Source: a bacterium (GTDB lineage Bacteria; CSSED10-310; JAFGSJ01). Taken from it: 44,189 nucleotides of DNA. Made by a program: the position numbers and the translations under genes. Numbering within the stretch: position 1 is the stretch's first letter; each line of letters opens with the position of its first letter. The notes below the pieces were generated by a model that had not been told where the DNA came from, did no database searches, and worked only from the letters and a program-made list of their open reading frames with translations. Positions 8,221-15,776 of the stretch are shown in pieces. The stretch spans positions 1 to 44,189 of the forward strand of contig JAFGSJ010000014.1 in the NCBI GenBank assembly GCA_016934675.1, given 5' to 3'.

Positions 8221-9774
8221 ATGGTCCGCTTGCGAGTGTTACTATGCATTTCATTGATTCTCTTCTTCATTACAATTATCTGGGAGAGCAACTGTTCATC
8301 AAAATCAGACCCGACCATGGTTCGTGAACCTGTCAGGGCCGGAACATTCTACCCCTCGGACCCCTCTGAGTTGAAACAAATGGTCCTGGGTTATCTGAAC
8401 AATGTGCCCAAGCGAAGTTTTGATGGCACGATCGTGGGCGCCATTGTGCCGCATGCAGGTTATATCTTCTCCGGACCGGTTGCTGCTCATACCTACAAAC
8501 AGTTACAGGGTTCGAAAATCGAGACTGTCGTTATCATCGGTTCGTGTCATAATGCCTATCGAGTCGGTCTGAAAGGCATTTCTGTTTTCCCAGCAGGTTT
8601 TTATAAAACCCCTCTTGGTCTCGTTGAAATCAATAAAGGACTGGCGGAGCAAGTATTAAATGAAGGAGGGCCATATAGTTTCATGTGGGCCGCGCATCAG
8701 GATGAACACAGCATCGAGGTCCAATTACCCTTTTTGCAGACAGTCCTTGATTCCTTCACCATCGTGCCCATTCTTTTAGGGACGGACCAGGGACTTGCCG
8801 AAACATTAGCCGCAACGCTGACTCGGATCGTAAATCCGGATAAAACACTGGTTCTGATTAGTACTGATATGACCCATTACCCTTCTTACAATCAGGCCAC
8901 AAAGATTGATCATCAGACCCTGGAAATTATTAAGACTTTAGATAGTCAAGCCCTGCTCAATCATGAACATGCCTCGATCAGAAAAGGTATTAACGACGTG
9001 CATTGCACACTCTGTGCATTACAACCGGTCATGGCCCTGATGAATTATGTTCGAAACAAGGGGGCAACACATGTGGAAGTCTTAAAATATGCCAATTCCG
9101 GAGATTCCACTGTTGGAGACAAGGACCGGGTTGTGGGTTATTCTGCGGTCATCTTCCTGAGCAATGGGACCGAGAAAACACAGCCAGCCCCATCGCCTGA
9201 TCCGAATTCTCGAGAGATGCGTAACCAGGCCGGACTGGATGCCGAGGTCCAATCGCATTTGTTGAAACTGGCCCGGACTACACTTGAACGCATCGTCTCC
9301 GGAGGGGATAAACCAAAAGCCTCACAGAAACAAAACCCCTATACGGAAAAGAGAGGTGTGTTCGTCACCTTAAAGAAGAATGGGGAGTTACGGGGCTGCA
9401 TCGGCCATATTTTCCCTCAAGCATCATTAGAGCAAGCAGTCTTGGATAATACGGTCAACGCTGCTGTTGAAGACCCTCGCTTTTCACCTGTTCAGGCATC
9501 GGAACTTGATTCAATCCGGATAGAAATCTCGGTATTGACTGTGCCATATCAGATCAAAGCCCTGTCTGAATTTGAACTTGGTCGGCATGGCATTGTTCTT
9601 AAAAAGGGCTGGCATCAGGCCGTTTTCCTGCCACAAGTGGCTCCTGAGCAGGGTTGGGACAAAACGACCACGCTATCTCACTTGAGTAGGAAAGCGGGTT
9701 TAAGTCAGAATGACTGGCAGGAAGGTGCGGAATTTTATATATTTGAAGCCCAGGTTTTTCATGAGGATGAATGA
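8221..9774 (+). CDS. Membrane-targeted MEMO-AMMECR1 fusion protein
   Basis: 517 aa. Residues 1-32 are a basic start and hydrophobic stretch (VLLCISLILFFITIIW), a signal peptide or anchor; the nearby Cys25 lacks a good lipobox. Residues about 35-310 are a MEMO1/AmmeMemoRadiSam-B domain (RAGTFYPSDP, IVPHAGYIFSGP, DEHSIEVQLPFL, STDMTHY). MEMO resembles extradiol dioxygenases. Residues about 335-517 are an AMMECR1/AmmeMemoRadiSam-A domain (ELRGCIGHIFP, EDPRFSPVQ, LPQVAPEQGWDK). The start is well set: an extended site GGAGGTGATCT ends 3 nt before ATG 8221, overlapping the end of the CheC-like gene, so the two are probably translationally coupled. The third partner, a radical SAM enzyme, is not present in the window. 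Biochemical role unknown. Confidence 0.92.
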   Translation: MVRLRVLLCISLILFFITIIWESNCSSKSDPTMVREPVRAGTFYPSDPSELKQMVLGYLNNVPKRSFDGTIVGAIVPHAGYIFSGPVAAHTYKQLQGSKIETVVIIGSCHNAYRVGLKGISVFPAGFYKTPLGLVEINKGLAEQVLNEGGPYSFMWAAHQDEHSIEVQLPFLQTVLDSFTIVPILLGTDQGLAETLAATLTRIVNPDKTLVLISTDMTHYPSYNQATKIDHQTLEIIKTLDSQALLNHEHASIRKGINDVHCTLCALQPVMALMNYVRNKGATHVEVLKYANSGDSTVGDKDRVVGYSAVIFLSNGTEKTQPAPSPDPNSREMRNQAGLDAEVQSHLLKLARTTLERIVSGGDKPKASQKQNPYTEKRGVFVTLKKNGELRGCIGHIFPQASLEQAVLDNTVNAAVEDPRFSPVQASELDSIRIEISVLTVPYQIKALSEFELGRHGIVLKKGWHQAVFLPQVAPEQGWDKTTTLSHLSRKAGLSQNDWQEGAEFYIFEAQVFHEDE

Positions 9775-9802
9775 TTAGAAGGGAAATTGACGGGTATGCC
9801 GT

Positions 9803-10381
9803 ATGATCGAATTGACTATCACTGATAAGAAGAGCTTGTTAAGTCTGGCACGGACCGCTATCGAACGTTCCATCAAGCGGGAATCCGCACCGGAACATGA
9901 TGCCCAAATGATGAGCCCTGCCCTTCAACAGCACGCTGGCGTTTTTGTTACCCTACACAAACAGGAGCACTTGCGCGGTTGCATCGGAACATTTACCGCT
10001 GATCGGCCTTTATGGGAGCAAGTAAAGCGGATGGCCCGATCTGCCGCATTCGAGGATTCACGTTTTTCCCCAGTCCGGGCGTTCGAGTTACCGGAACTCG
10101 ATCTTGAGATTTCAGTTCTATCACCGCTGCAGGAAATACAATCAATCGAACAGATCGAAGTCGGAAAACATGGCCTCTATCTGACCCGCGGTTTCCATCG
10201 GGGTGTTCTCTTACCACAGGTCGCAACAGAACACGGTTGGGACCGCCTTTCTTTTCTCGAACATACCTGTTTGAAAGCAGGATTGCCACCTGATGCGTGG
10301 CAAAAGGGCACAACTATTGAAATTTTTTCTGCGGTTATTTTTAACGAGAAGGACCCTGAATTCAGGCATAATTCTGCCTGA
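9803..10381 (+). CDS. Stand-alone AMMECR1-domain protein
   Basis: 192 aa, a complete AMMECR1/AmmeMemoRadiSam-A domain: GVFVTLHKQEHLRGCIG, FEDSRFSPVRAFEL, LPQVATEHGWDR. It is clearly related to the C-terminal domain of the preceding fusion, suggesting a local duplication. It has no signal peptide, so it should be cytoplasmic while its paralogue is membrane-targeted. The start ATG 9803 has only a weak ribosome site; it lies 28 nt after the fusion gene. The AMMECR1 fold is conserved in all domains of life but the reaction, if any, is not established. Confidence 0.9.
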   Translation: MIELTITDKKSLLSLARTAIERSIKRESAPEHDAQMMSPALQQHAGVFVTLHKQEHLRGCIGTFTADRPLWEQVKRMARSAAFEDSRFSPVRAFELPELDLEISVLSPLQEIQSIEQIEVGKHGLYLTRGFHRGVLLPQVATEHGWDRLSFLEHTCLKAGLPPDAWQKGTTIEIFSAVIFNEKDPEFRHNSA

Positions 10382-10462
10382 TATATCGGGTCTCCAAACA
10401 AACAACCTAGACTTGATATGGTCAAAATTCTCAGTACAGGCGAGGAGGGAACTCATTAGTCT

Positions 10463-10762
10463 ATGTCGCGATACAATTATCCATTGCATAAAATTGTTCT
10501 GGGTCGACGATGTCCCGGTTGTGATCGTCAGAAATGCCGCCGTATCGCTCGTGAGTCCTGGATGCATGTAATCCCATTTATCAAGCATTACAGTTGTCGG
10601 CGGTGCGGATTTACCTATATAACTTTTTTAGGGAGTATTACCATTCTGCTCAAAAAAGACCCGAAATTGTCACGAAAACATGATTTCGATTTTGAGTCGG
10701 AAGGTGCAGAAACATTGGCTATTTCTTCAAATACTGATGATAATGTCCAACTCAATACATAG
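10463..10762 (+). CDS. Small zinc-ribbon protein
   Basis: 99 aa. Two CxxC pairs (Cys17/Cys20 and Cys45/Cys48) bracket a basic segment and the pattern WMHVIPFIKHYSCRRCGFTY. This spacing resembles small bacterial zinc-ribbon proteins of unknown function. The tail after residue 60 is polar and acidic without recognisable structure. A GGAGGG motif occurs about 13 nt upstream. Its 3' end overlaps the start of the next gene by 20 nt, which suggests they are expressed together. The overlap with a confident gene lowers certainty about the exact C-terminus. Confidence 0.6.
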   Translation: MSRYNYPLHKIVLGRRCPGCDRQKCRRIARESWMHVIPFIKHYSCRRCGFTYITFLGSITILLKKDPKLSRKHDFDFESEGAETLAISSNTDDNVQLNT

Positions 10763-12104
10763 CATTCGGACCCTTTTTACTCGTCACGATCATACAATCT
10801 ATACCTATAAGAATGAAGCGTTTTCCGTTTCCGATATCTGGGCCAGCAGTGCAGCACTCAAACGAGTAATGCCAGAACGGGGTGAGCGAATCGGGGTCGC
10901 GGTTCATTCTCCATTCCTGTTATTGTGCTGTCTGATAACTGCTTGGGAAAAGGGAGTTATCCCGATTTTACTTGATCCTTCATTCAAGAAGGAGATCGAT
11001 CTTCTGGTCGATGATCAGCGTGGTCTGTCCATCTTGTTAGAATCCGGGACCAATGCTGACTGGGAAGCCAGAAGCGTTGTGATCGAGGCGATCAAAGCGA
11101 AGGAATCGCACGATTACCCGCTCGTTGTTCCTGATGCCGAGACTGTTTGTTGTGCTTTTCTGACATCCGGATCCGAAGGATATCCGAAAGTCGTGTATAA
11201 AAAAACGCGACAGCTCTTCAAGGAGTTGGATATGTTGAGTCGCTTCGTAGCCCAGGCCAGTCCGATGAATGCTCTTTCTTTTGTTCCTTCTTTTCATATT
11301 TATGGTTTTTTGTTTGGAGTTATGCTTCCTCTGATTAAAGCAGGCACTTCTCATTACGTTGCTGAAAAGCATTTTATCAATCTGGCTGATGAAATCCAGC
11401 GCATCAGACCGGACCTCATCGTCGCGAGTCCGGTCCAATATAAGTATATTTTAGATGGTCTCAAAGACGATCAGGAATTTTTGAAAATGCGTTTCTTCTG
11501 TTCAGGAGCGCCCCTGTCGGATGAATTTCTCGAGCTTTTTTTCACCAGGACCGGTTGTACGATCAAGCAGATATACGGATCGACCGAAACGGGTGGCATC
11601 GCGTATTATGAGGATCAATCAATCTGGAAGCCACTTCCGCAGGTTCAAGTCCGATGCGATCCACGGACGGGGCTTATCTCCGTTCAATCTCCCTGGTCGA
11701 GTTTCGAGGGCGAGTCTGATTGGGAAGAAACGAGTGATGTGGGCGAACTGATCCGAGATGGTTTTGTCCTTTTAGGACGGGCTGGTAATCTTATCAAATA
11801 TCGGGGTAAAAGGATGAGCTCGTGTGAGATCGAAAGGGTCCTGACCCGATTTTCGTCCGTTACTGATGCTGTGATCATCGCCCATGAACATTCTCATAAG
11901 GAACAATTGTATGCTTTTCTCGTCTTAGCTCGGGATTGTACACTTGATGAGCATGCTCTCCGCACCTTTTGTGCCCAGCAACTCGCTGACTATAAAATTC
12001 CTAAAAAGTTCATTGTTCTTGAGACTATACCTCGGACTCCAAACGGCAAAATCGATTTTCAATCGCTCAGGACAACTGTAGAGAACACAACGGTTGGTCC
12101 CTGA
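10743..12104 (+). CDS. AMP-forming acyl-CoA synthetase/ligase family protein
   Basis: 453 aa from ATG 10743; an earlier ATG at 10680 is less likely because it overlaps the zinc-ribbon gene further and adds an unrelated N-terminus. Adenylate-forming motifs are in order: AFLTSGSEGYPKVVYK (A3 phosphate loop), IYGSTETGG (A5), LGRAGNLIKYRGKRMS (A7/A8) and PRTPNGKID with the catalytic Lys (A10). It would activate a carboxylic acid as acyl-AMP and transfer it to CoA or a carrier. At about 450 aa it is shorter than typical acyl-CoA synthetases (500-600). The substrate cannot be read from the sequence. It is the last gene of the long plus-strand run starting with the chemoreceptor; a hairpin lies just downstream. 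Confidence 0.85.
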   Translation: MSNSIHSIRTLFTRHDHTIYTYKNEAFSVSDIWASSAALKRVMPERGERIGVAVHSPFLLLCCLITAWEKGVIPILLDPSFKKEIDLLVDDQRGLSILLESGTNADWEARSVVIEAIKAKESHDYPLVVPDAETVCCAFLTSGSEGYPKVVYKKTRQLFKELDMLSRFVAQASPMNALSFVPSFHIYGFLFGVMLPLIKAGTSHYVAEKHFINLADEIQRIRPDLIVASPVQYKYILDGLKDDQEFLKMRFFCSGAPLSDEFLELFFTRTGCTIKQIYGSTETGGIAYYEDQSIWKPLPQVQVRCDPRTGLISVQSPWSSFEGESDWEETSDVGELIRDGFVLLGRAGNLIKYRGKRMSSCEIERVLTRFSSVTDAVIIAHEHSHKEQLYAFLVLARDCTLDEHALRTFCAQQLADYKIPKKFIVLETIPRTPNGKIDFQSLRTTVENTTVGP

Positions 12105-12130
12105 CTGCAACGGGTTTTGGGTCAACGACA

Positions 12131-12166
12131 CCTTCGCTGCGTATGAATGCGTAGCCGGACAGAAGG
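12131..12166 (+). other. Hairpin downstream of the ligase gene
   Basis: GCTGCGTAT (12136-12144) can pair with ATGCGTAGC (12147-12155) using two wobble pairs. The outer CCTTC (12131-12135) can pair with GAAGG (12162-12166). There is no T tract, so it is not a standard intrinsic terminator. Confidence 0.3.
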
Positions 12167-12215
12167 GCGAATTGAGTTCGAGTCTTGCAAACGGACCGGT
12201 TCATTAACAAGGGAC

Positions 12216-12244
12216 TTGACAGCATACGAACAATCAAGTATTAA
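12216..12244 (+). promoter_or_regulatory. Candidate sigma-70 promoter of the STAS gene
   Basis: Perfect TTGACA, 17-nt spacer, TATTAA, about 70 nt before the STAS start. Together with the terminator after the gene this suggests a single-gene transcript. Confidence 0.6.
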
Positions 12245-12316
12245 TGTATAAACTGGACAAGAAGCGGACCCCCACGGTTCGAGTGAAGATTTTTTCATTT
12301 CTAGTAGGAGGTTTCT

Positions 12317-12655
12317 ATGAAATGTGAACAGAAAGATGTTGGAGATGTTACCATTATTTCGCTCAGTGGCAAGATTACCATTGGTGAAGGCGATGAGGCC
12401 TTGAGGAATATCATTACGGAAGTACTCGATCGAGGCAAACGTAAATTGCTGCTCAACCTCGAAAACGTCAAGTACATGGATAGCGCTGGTATCGGTGAAT
12501 TAATTCGGTGTTATACAACAGTTACGAATAAGGGGGGAAAGCTTAAATTACTCAAATTGACCAAAAAGATAAAGGACCTTCTGACCATTACTAAATTGAT
12601 CTCGATTTTCGAAGATTTTGCCCAAGAAGAAGAGGCCCTGAAAAGCTTTTCCTGA
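12317..12655 (+). CDS. STAS-domain anti-sigma factor antagonist (SpoIIAA/RsbV type)
   Basis: 112 aa, a complete STAS domain. The conserved phosphorylation segment is YMDSAGIGELI with Ser56 as the likely target. Such proteins bind an anti-sigma factor or kinase in a phosphorylation-dependent switch. The start is supported by AGGAGG 8 nt upstream. The gene has its own promoter-like sequence and a terminator 65 nt after the stop, so it is likely monocistronic. No partner RsbW-like kinase is adjacent. A second STAS gene occurs at 40647. Confidence 0.9.
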   Translation: MKCEQKDVGDVTIISLSGKITIGEGDEALRNIITEVLDRGKRKLLLNLENVKYMDSAGIGELIRCYTTVTNKGGKLKLLKLTKKIKDLLTITKLISIFEDFAQEEEALKSFS

Positions 12656-12720
12656 TTCGGGACTGCGTTCGGTACGATGACGCGAAGATTTCCAAGGGTT
12701 AACCAGATGTGATTGAGGCC

Positions 12721-12749
12721 AAGGCAGGTGTTTTACATCTGCCTTTTTT
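12721..12749 (+). terminator. Rho-independent terminator after the STAS gene
   Basis: A 10-bp stem (AAGGCAGGTG / CATCTGCCTT, one G-T wobble) with a 5-nt loop and a run of six T ending at 12749. It lies 65 nt after the stop codon. Confidence 0.9.
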
Positions 12750-12829
12750 CTTGATGTCCAACCTCAAAATGGTCTTCACATGTCATGTTAAGTGCGTTTG
12801 ATCGGGACCCGATCTGAGATTGAATATTT

Positions 12830-14584
12830 ATGCATGTGCAAATGAGAACACTCACACCTTTTATAATTACTCTTTATGTCTCATTCATTTGTCTCGGTTG
12901 GGCGGCGATCAAGATAATCACCGACCAGAATGAAGTAAAAATCGAACATATTCTTTCTGTCGAATCCAATAAAATACTCTATTTTTATGAAGCTGAACGG
13001 AAGCAGATACTCGAAGCATTTCAAATTATCGAAAAGTGGTGGAAAAAAACAGGACAGATACCCCCGTTGAATTTCGATTTTCCACTGTCGATCAAGTTGG
13101 TACCGCTCGCCCAATCCCTCGAGAAACCAACGGAAAAGCCCCGGTTTTCCTGGAATATAAAAAATGTTGACCGGGTCAATTACTTCGAAGGGATTGCGCA
13201 GAAAATAGTCACTATTCGACCTGGTCAGACTATTAACCTGGTCGTATCCCGAAGGATTTATCCTTATATCAATCGTTATCTTCGCTCAAATGTTGAATGG
13301 CTGATTTATGATGAACACGGGAAAATGCTGGGCACATCTTCGTATTATTCGACCATATTGAAAAAAAACGAGCTTGGTGTTGTTTCAGCGAAGCTGGGCC
13401 TTTCGCAAGAACAATTGACCCAGTTGTTAGTTGAAGACCGGGGTATTACCCGCCGAGTGAATTTGGATGAATCGTACCAGATTTATTACTTCGCCCTGCG
13501 TGATCAGGATGAGGCCCATGTTATCATCGGACTCATCTATTCCTTGACCCAGGACAATCTCGTCTTGAAAACCTTCACTTTATTGACCATAGCGATTTTA
13601 ACACTCGTCAGTGTCATGCTTACCGCTTTTTACTATCTGGCAAACCAGAAAATGAACAGATATCTGGCTGGATTGAAAGAATTTACGAGCAAGGTATCCG
13701 AAGGGGACTTTTCGAAACGCCTCGAAGATAAGGAAGATGATGATTTTCAGCACTTGAATGAGCAATTGAATCAAATGACGGATTCACTATCAAAGATGAA
13801 GAATATCGAGCAGAATCTGATGGTCCTGGATCGTTTATCGAGCCTGGCCCAACTTTCGATCGGTATTGCTCATGAAATCAAAAATCCATTGATGGTCCTG
13901 AAATACTCTCTGAACCATATCAAGAAAAATATCAGGGACGATGCGTTCTCCGACGATTTCGAGATGCTTGAAAAAAATACGAGCAGGATCGAACAGGTCG
14001 TTCAGCGTCTGGCCGATTTCTCACGACCAGCGACAATTGAAGACAGAGAAGTCTGCGATTTGACGATTGTGCTTCAGGACGCTCTCTACTTTCTGAGAAA
14101 AGCGATGGAGATAAAAAACATACGACTTGATTTTCCCGCGGACCCACCTGTTTTATCGGCCAGAATTCAGAAGAATGCCCTTAATCAGGTTTTTACGAAC
14201 ATTCTGTTGAATGCCATCGAAGCAATGCCAACGGGGGGATCAATCGCCATTTCACTTTCGGATACAACCGGTCTGACTGACGAGCATACGGCCGTTATCA
14301 GCTTTAGTGATTCTGGAACAGGCATTCGATATGAAGATTATACCAAAATCTTCAATCCCTTCTTCAGCACAAAGGATAAAGGCACTGGCTTGGGATTGGC
14401 GATCGCATATAAAATCGTTACCGATCATGACGGTTCCATCTTGATCAGACCACGATGTCAGGCGACGACTTCGTCTGTGTTATCGCAATCAGGCCCTGAC
14501 CTGGTCCCGGATGAAATCAAGGATTGTCTCGGAACCGAAGTTATTATTACCTTGCCACTTGAAAAAAATAGTCCAGGAATGTGA
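12830..14584 (+). CDS. Membrane sensor histidine kinase with HAMP domain
   Basis: 584 aa. The first membrane helix is at about residues 8-28, an extracytoplasmic sensor region at about 30-245 and the second helix at about 250-270. HAMP (about 271-325, EGDFSKRLED) is followed by HisKA with His348 in IGIAHEIKNPL. The C-terminal HATPase has the N-box NILLNAIEAM, FSDSGTGI and STKDKGTGLGLAIAYKI. The H-box resembles NtrB/ZraS-type kinases. No response regulator is adjacent, so it is an orphan. The sensor region has no domain I recognise. ATG 12842 is an alternative start; ribosome sites are weak for both. Confidence 0.92.
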   Translation: MHVQMRTLTPFIITLYVSFICLGWAAIKIITDQNEVKIEHILSVESNKILYFYEAERKQILEAFQIIEKWWKKTGQIPPLNFDFPLSIKLVPLAQSLEKPTEKPRFSWNIKNVDRVNYFEGIAQKIVTIRPGQTINLVVSRRIYPYINRYLRSNVEWLIYDEHGKMLGTSSYYSTILKKNELGVVSAKLGLSQEQLTQLLVEDRGITRRVNLDESYQIYYFALRDQDEAHVIIGLIYSLTQDNLVLKTFTLLTIAILTLVSVMLTAFYYLANQKMNRYLAGLKEFTSKVSEGDFSKRLEDKEDDDFQHLNEQLNQMTDSLSKMKNIEQNLMVLDRLSSLAQLSIGIAHEIKNPLMVLKYSLNHIKKNIRDDAFSDDFEMLEKNTSRIEQVVQRLADFSRPATIEDREVCDLTIVLQDALYFLRKAMEIKNIRLDFPADPPVLSARIQKNALNQVFTNILLNAIEAMPTGGSIAISLSDTTGLTDEHTAVISFSDSGTGIRYEDYTKIFNPFFSTKDKGTGLGLAIAYKIVTDHDGSILIRPRCQATTSSVLSQSGPDLVPDEIKDCLGTEVIITLPLEKNSPGM

Positions 14585-14651
14585 TCCGCTGAGTTTCTTT
14601 CGACTCTGCTTTAACGGAGCTGAGCATGTAAGATGATGGAGCCCCGAATCT

Positions 14652-15728
14652 ATGTTTCATTTACGTGATCTTATTCAAAAAAACGAGTCCCAGGCCCTAC
14701 CCGGCAGAATAAAGACACTGAAAAATCCGGGGCGGTTACATGTGACTTGGCAAGGCCCGGTCTCAATCGAGTTGAAAAAGATTGATTCCCAAACAGAACA
14801 ACTTTGGCTGCAGAAAAATATGCTCTTCCGTCAGCATGTTGTGCAATCCCTGCAAAAATCTATTCGGGCGATCGGTCTGAGCACACCGCTTTATCTCATG
14901 CCCGGGCCGAGAGAACGCTATGCCATTATGAGCGGTTTTACTCGTTTTCAAGCTTTACACCGCTGTCGGAAAAGGACCTGCTCGGCATATATCCTGGCTA
15001 CTCAAGAGGTCGATGCAATCGCCCTCCTCTCTTTCTGGATTCAAGAAAATACAGCCCATCGCAACTTGACCATATTCGAAAAAGCATATGCCATCGATCT
15101 CTTCACCGCCCTGGGTTTGAATTACGCAATGATCAACCAAACCTGCGCCCATATGGTTGGCTTGCCACCTCACCCGGAAAGCATCAAGCGTTATCATCAG
15201 ATACTGTTGCTTTCCAAAAAAATTCTACAAAGCCTGATTCAAGGAGAACTAACCGAAACGCAAGCTATATTACTGGCCCCATTATCCCCACGGGACCGTA
15301 CGAGTATGTATCATCTGCTCATGGCAACACGTGCCAATAACAAAGAGACGGATGCCATACTCAAACTCCTGTCCGAACTCGCCTTGATTGAAAGGAAATC
15401 CTTGACCAATATACTTGCGGTGGAAGCCCTGCAATGTATTCTGACTCATGCCCGCATGAATAAACGAGAAAAAACGGTTGCGCTTCTCTCAGAATTGAAA
15501 AAACGACGCTATCCCCTCTTGACCAGCCATGAACAGGCATTCCGCATGATTATAAAAAAAGCACACATTCCACCGGGACTGAGTATTCAACCACCACCTT
15601 CATTCGAAGGTGATGCCCTCAGAATAATGTTCTCACCTCGCTCAACACTCGAAATCAAGCAAATGCTGCAAAAACTCGAGCAAATGCTCGACGACTCAAG
15701 TTTCTCGGAGATACTGAAATTACTGTGA
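14652..15728 (+). CDS. Divergent ParB-like protein
   Basis: 358 aa. Residues about 60-115 resemble the ParB N-terminal (ParB/Srx) domain: SLQKSIRAIGLSTPLYL, then YAIMSGFTRFQAL where canonical ParB has G-E-R-R-x-R-A. TAHRNLTIFEKAYAI matches the following ParB helix that normally starts N-x-x-R. A helix-turn-helix-like stretch follows (about 152-210), with QSLIQGELTETQAILLAPL typical of the ParB central domain. The loss of the GERR arginines suggests altered CTP or DNA handling. No parA is nearby, so it may be a transcription factor or nucleoid protein rather than a partition protein. The C-terminal 130 residues are unrecognised. Confidence 0.7.
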   Translation: MFHLRDLIQKNESQALPGRIKTLKNPGRLHVTWQGPVSIELKKIDSQTEQLWLQKNMLFRQHVVQSLQKSIRAIGLSTPLYLMPGPRERYAIMSGFTRFQALHRCRKRTCSAYILATQEVDAIALLSFWIQENTAHRNLTIFEKAYAIDLFTALGLNYAMINQTCAHMVGLPPHPESIKRYHQILLLSKKILQSLIQGELTETQAILLAPLSPRDRTSMYHLLMATRANNKETDAILKLLSELALIERKSLTNILAVEALQCILTHARMNKREKTVALLSELKKRRYPLLTSHEQAFRMIIKKAHIPPGLSIQPPPSFEGDALRIMFSPRSTLEIKQMLQKLEQMLDDSSFSEILKLL

Positions 15729-15776
15729 GTCTTATTTTTCCGAAAAGCAGCAAAAACATTGAATTTCAGTATGCAC

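Noticed and set aside
10680..10742. A 21-residue N-terminal extension of the AMP-forming ligase
   Set aside because: It overlaps the zinc-ribbon gene further and does not resemble the family N-terminus.
12131..12166. An intrinsic terminator after the ligase gene
   Set aside because: The hairpin has no following T run, so I list it only as a hairpin.
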